From the NCBI GenBank assembly GCA_002840755.1, contig PHBZ01000003.1, positions 133,287-197,286 on the forward strand: 64,000 nt of DNA, given 5' to 3'. Position numbers and translations under genes: made by a program. Below the pieces are notes generated by a model. The model worked only from the letters and a program-made list of their open reading frames with translations, had not been told where the DNA came from and ran no database searches. Of the stretch, positions 63,513-64,000 are shown piece after piece (within the stretch, counting starts at the first letter, position 1; the number at the start of each line of letters is the position of its first letter). The DNA comes from Chloroflexi bacterium HGW-Chloroflexi-10 (GTDB lineage Bacteria; Chloroflexota; Anaerolineae; Anaerolineales; Anaerolineaceae).

Positions 63513-64000
63513 ATGCCTACAAAAGTAGTGATGCCGCAGTTGGGTGAATCGGTAGTGGAAGGAACGGTAGTCAAATGGCTGCGAGCGGAAGGTGAAAGGA
63601 TTGAGGAATTTGATTCCTTACTGGAGGTTGAGTCTGCCAAAGTCAGCACCGAAATCCCCAGCCCGGCGAGTGGCATCGTTTTACGGATTCTGGTAGAGGA
63701 TGGTGTGACCGTAAATGCCGGGACAATTATTGCGTGGATTGGTGAACCTGGTGAAAAGCTGCCACTTGAAGGAAGTATCGTTGAACCGGTTGAACAGACT
63801 GCTGCAAGTCCGGTGAAAGTTCCAGTCATGGAAGAGACCGAACCTGCCAAACCTCTTGCAGGGCGTAACCGGGATCTGGGATTTATTTCGCCTGTGGTAG
63901 CACGTTTGGCAAAAGATAAGAACGTTGACCTGTATCAGGTCAACGGCACTGGTCAGAACGGCCGGATCATGAAACAGGATGTACTCGATTATCTAGAAAA
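63513..64000 (+). CDS. 2-oxoacid dehydrogenase E2 component (dihydrolipoyl acyltransferase), partial
   Basis: The first 162 residues are in the window; the gene continues past its end. A lipoyl domain (1-80) has the lipoylated K43 in ESAKVS. A Pro/Glu/Val-rich linker follows (about 85-120), then the E1/E3-binding domain (about 123-160, ISPVVARLAKDKNVD and GRIMKQDVL). The catalytic domain lies outside. GGAGG is 4 nt before the ATG. Confidence 0.95.
   Translation, partial: MPTKVVMPQLGESVVEGTVVKWLRAEGERIEEFDSLLEVESAKVSTEIPSPASGIVLRILVEDGVTVNAGTIIAWIGEPGEKLPLEGSIVEPVEQTAASPVKVPVMEETEPAKPLAGRNRDLGFISPVVARLAKDKNVDLYQVNGTGQNGRIMKQDVLDYLE

Overview
The window is a gene-dense bacterial chromosome segment with about 60 protein genes and no rRNA, tRNA, CRISPR array, insertion sequence or phage block that I can see. 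The likely source is an anaerobic or facultative member of the Chloroflexota, probably class Anaerolineae. That is inference from gene content: a short DUF3417-type glycogen phosphorylase, secreted proteins with Thr/Pro-rich linkers, SIMPL and LiaF-like envelope proteins, a small conserved protein that I associate with Chloroflexi, and a moderate G+C content. There is no 16S gene to confirm it.

Layout. 1-5300: a membrane protein with a GGDEF-type domain, a TlpA-type thioredoxin, and a three-gene operon of secreted proteins ending in one with an endosialidase-type (S74) chaperone domain. 5300-8300: two histidine phosphatases and rarA. 8300-11400: a 1017-residue hybrid histidine kinase. 11500-17600: an acetyltransferase, a deoxyribosyltransferase-like protein, a small HAD protein, a LiaF-like protein, two EamA permeases, a carboxyethylornithine-synthase-like dehydrogenase and a Cys-cluster protein. 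17600-24500: a catabolic-looking run (HAD hydrolase, 2-hydroxyacid dehydrogenase, two-subunit CoA-transferase, glutamate-semialdehyde dehydrogenase) and an AI-2E family permease. 24500-26400: a secreted metzincin protease. 26500-35330: one compact operon (C39-like peptidase, sbcD, CNNM/CBS protein, sbcC, two glycosyltransferases) that appears to start from a leaderless transcript. 35500-41700: glycogen phosphorylase, a DUF2179 protein, an NfeD/SppA-like protease and a lone dnaK. 41800-54050: two halves of the usual translation/envelope operon (rpsB-tsf-pyrH and frr-uppS-cdsA) in swapped order, separated by adenosine deaminase, CBS, CAP-LysM, cysE, three LiaF-type envelope genes and a SIMPL lipoprotein. 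54240-55340: a two-gene operon of unknown function behind a promoter that carries a 31-nt palindrome. 55340-59750: metallophosphoesterase, acpS, an active/inactive pair of M16 peptidases and an anchored protein. 59900-64000: a ferredoxin-NADP-reductase-like flavoprotein and a 2-oxoacid dehydrogenase operon (E1 alpha, E1 beta, start of E2) that runs off the window.

Most genes start behind a clear Shine-Dalgarno sequence, and many operon neighbours overlap by ATGA, GTGA or TGATG. Two envelope genes (starts at 35328 and 46184) instead place a TATAAT box 6-7 nt before the ATG. Canonical terminators with a T-tract exist next to strong intergenic hairpins that lack one. The points I consider most worth following are the palindrome-controlled pair at 54236-55334 (a P-loop-less FtsK-like protein plus a 73-residue partner), an identical C-terminal AIFLPL-type tail on two unrelated secreted proteins, the structured leader in front of cysE, the leaderless starts, and the C39-sbcD-CNNM-sbcC-GT-GT operon.
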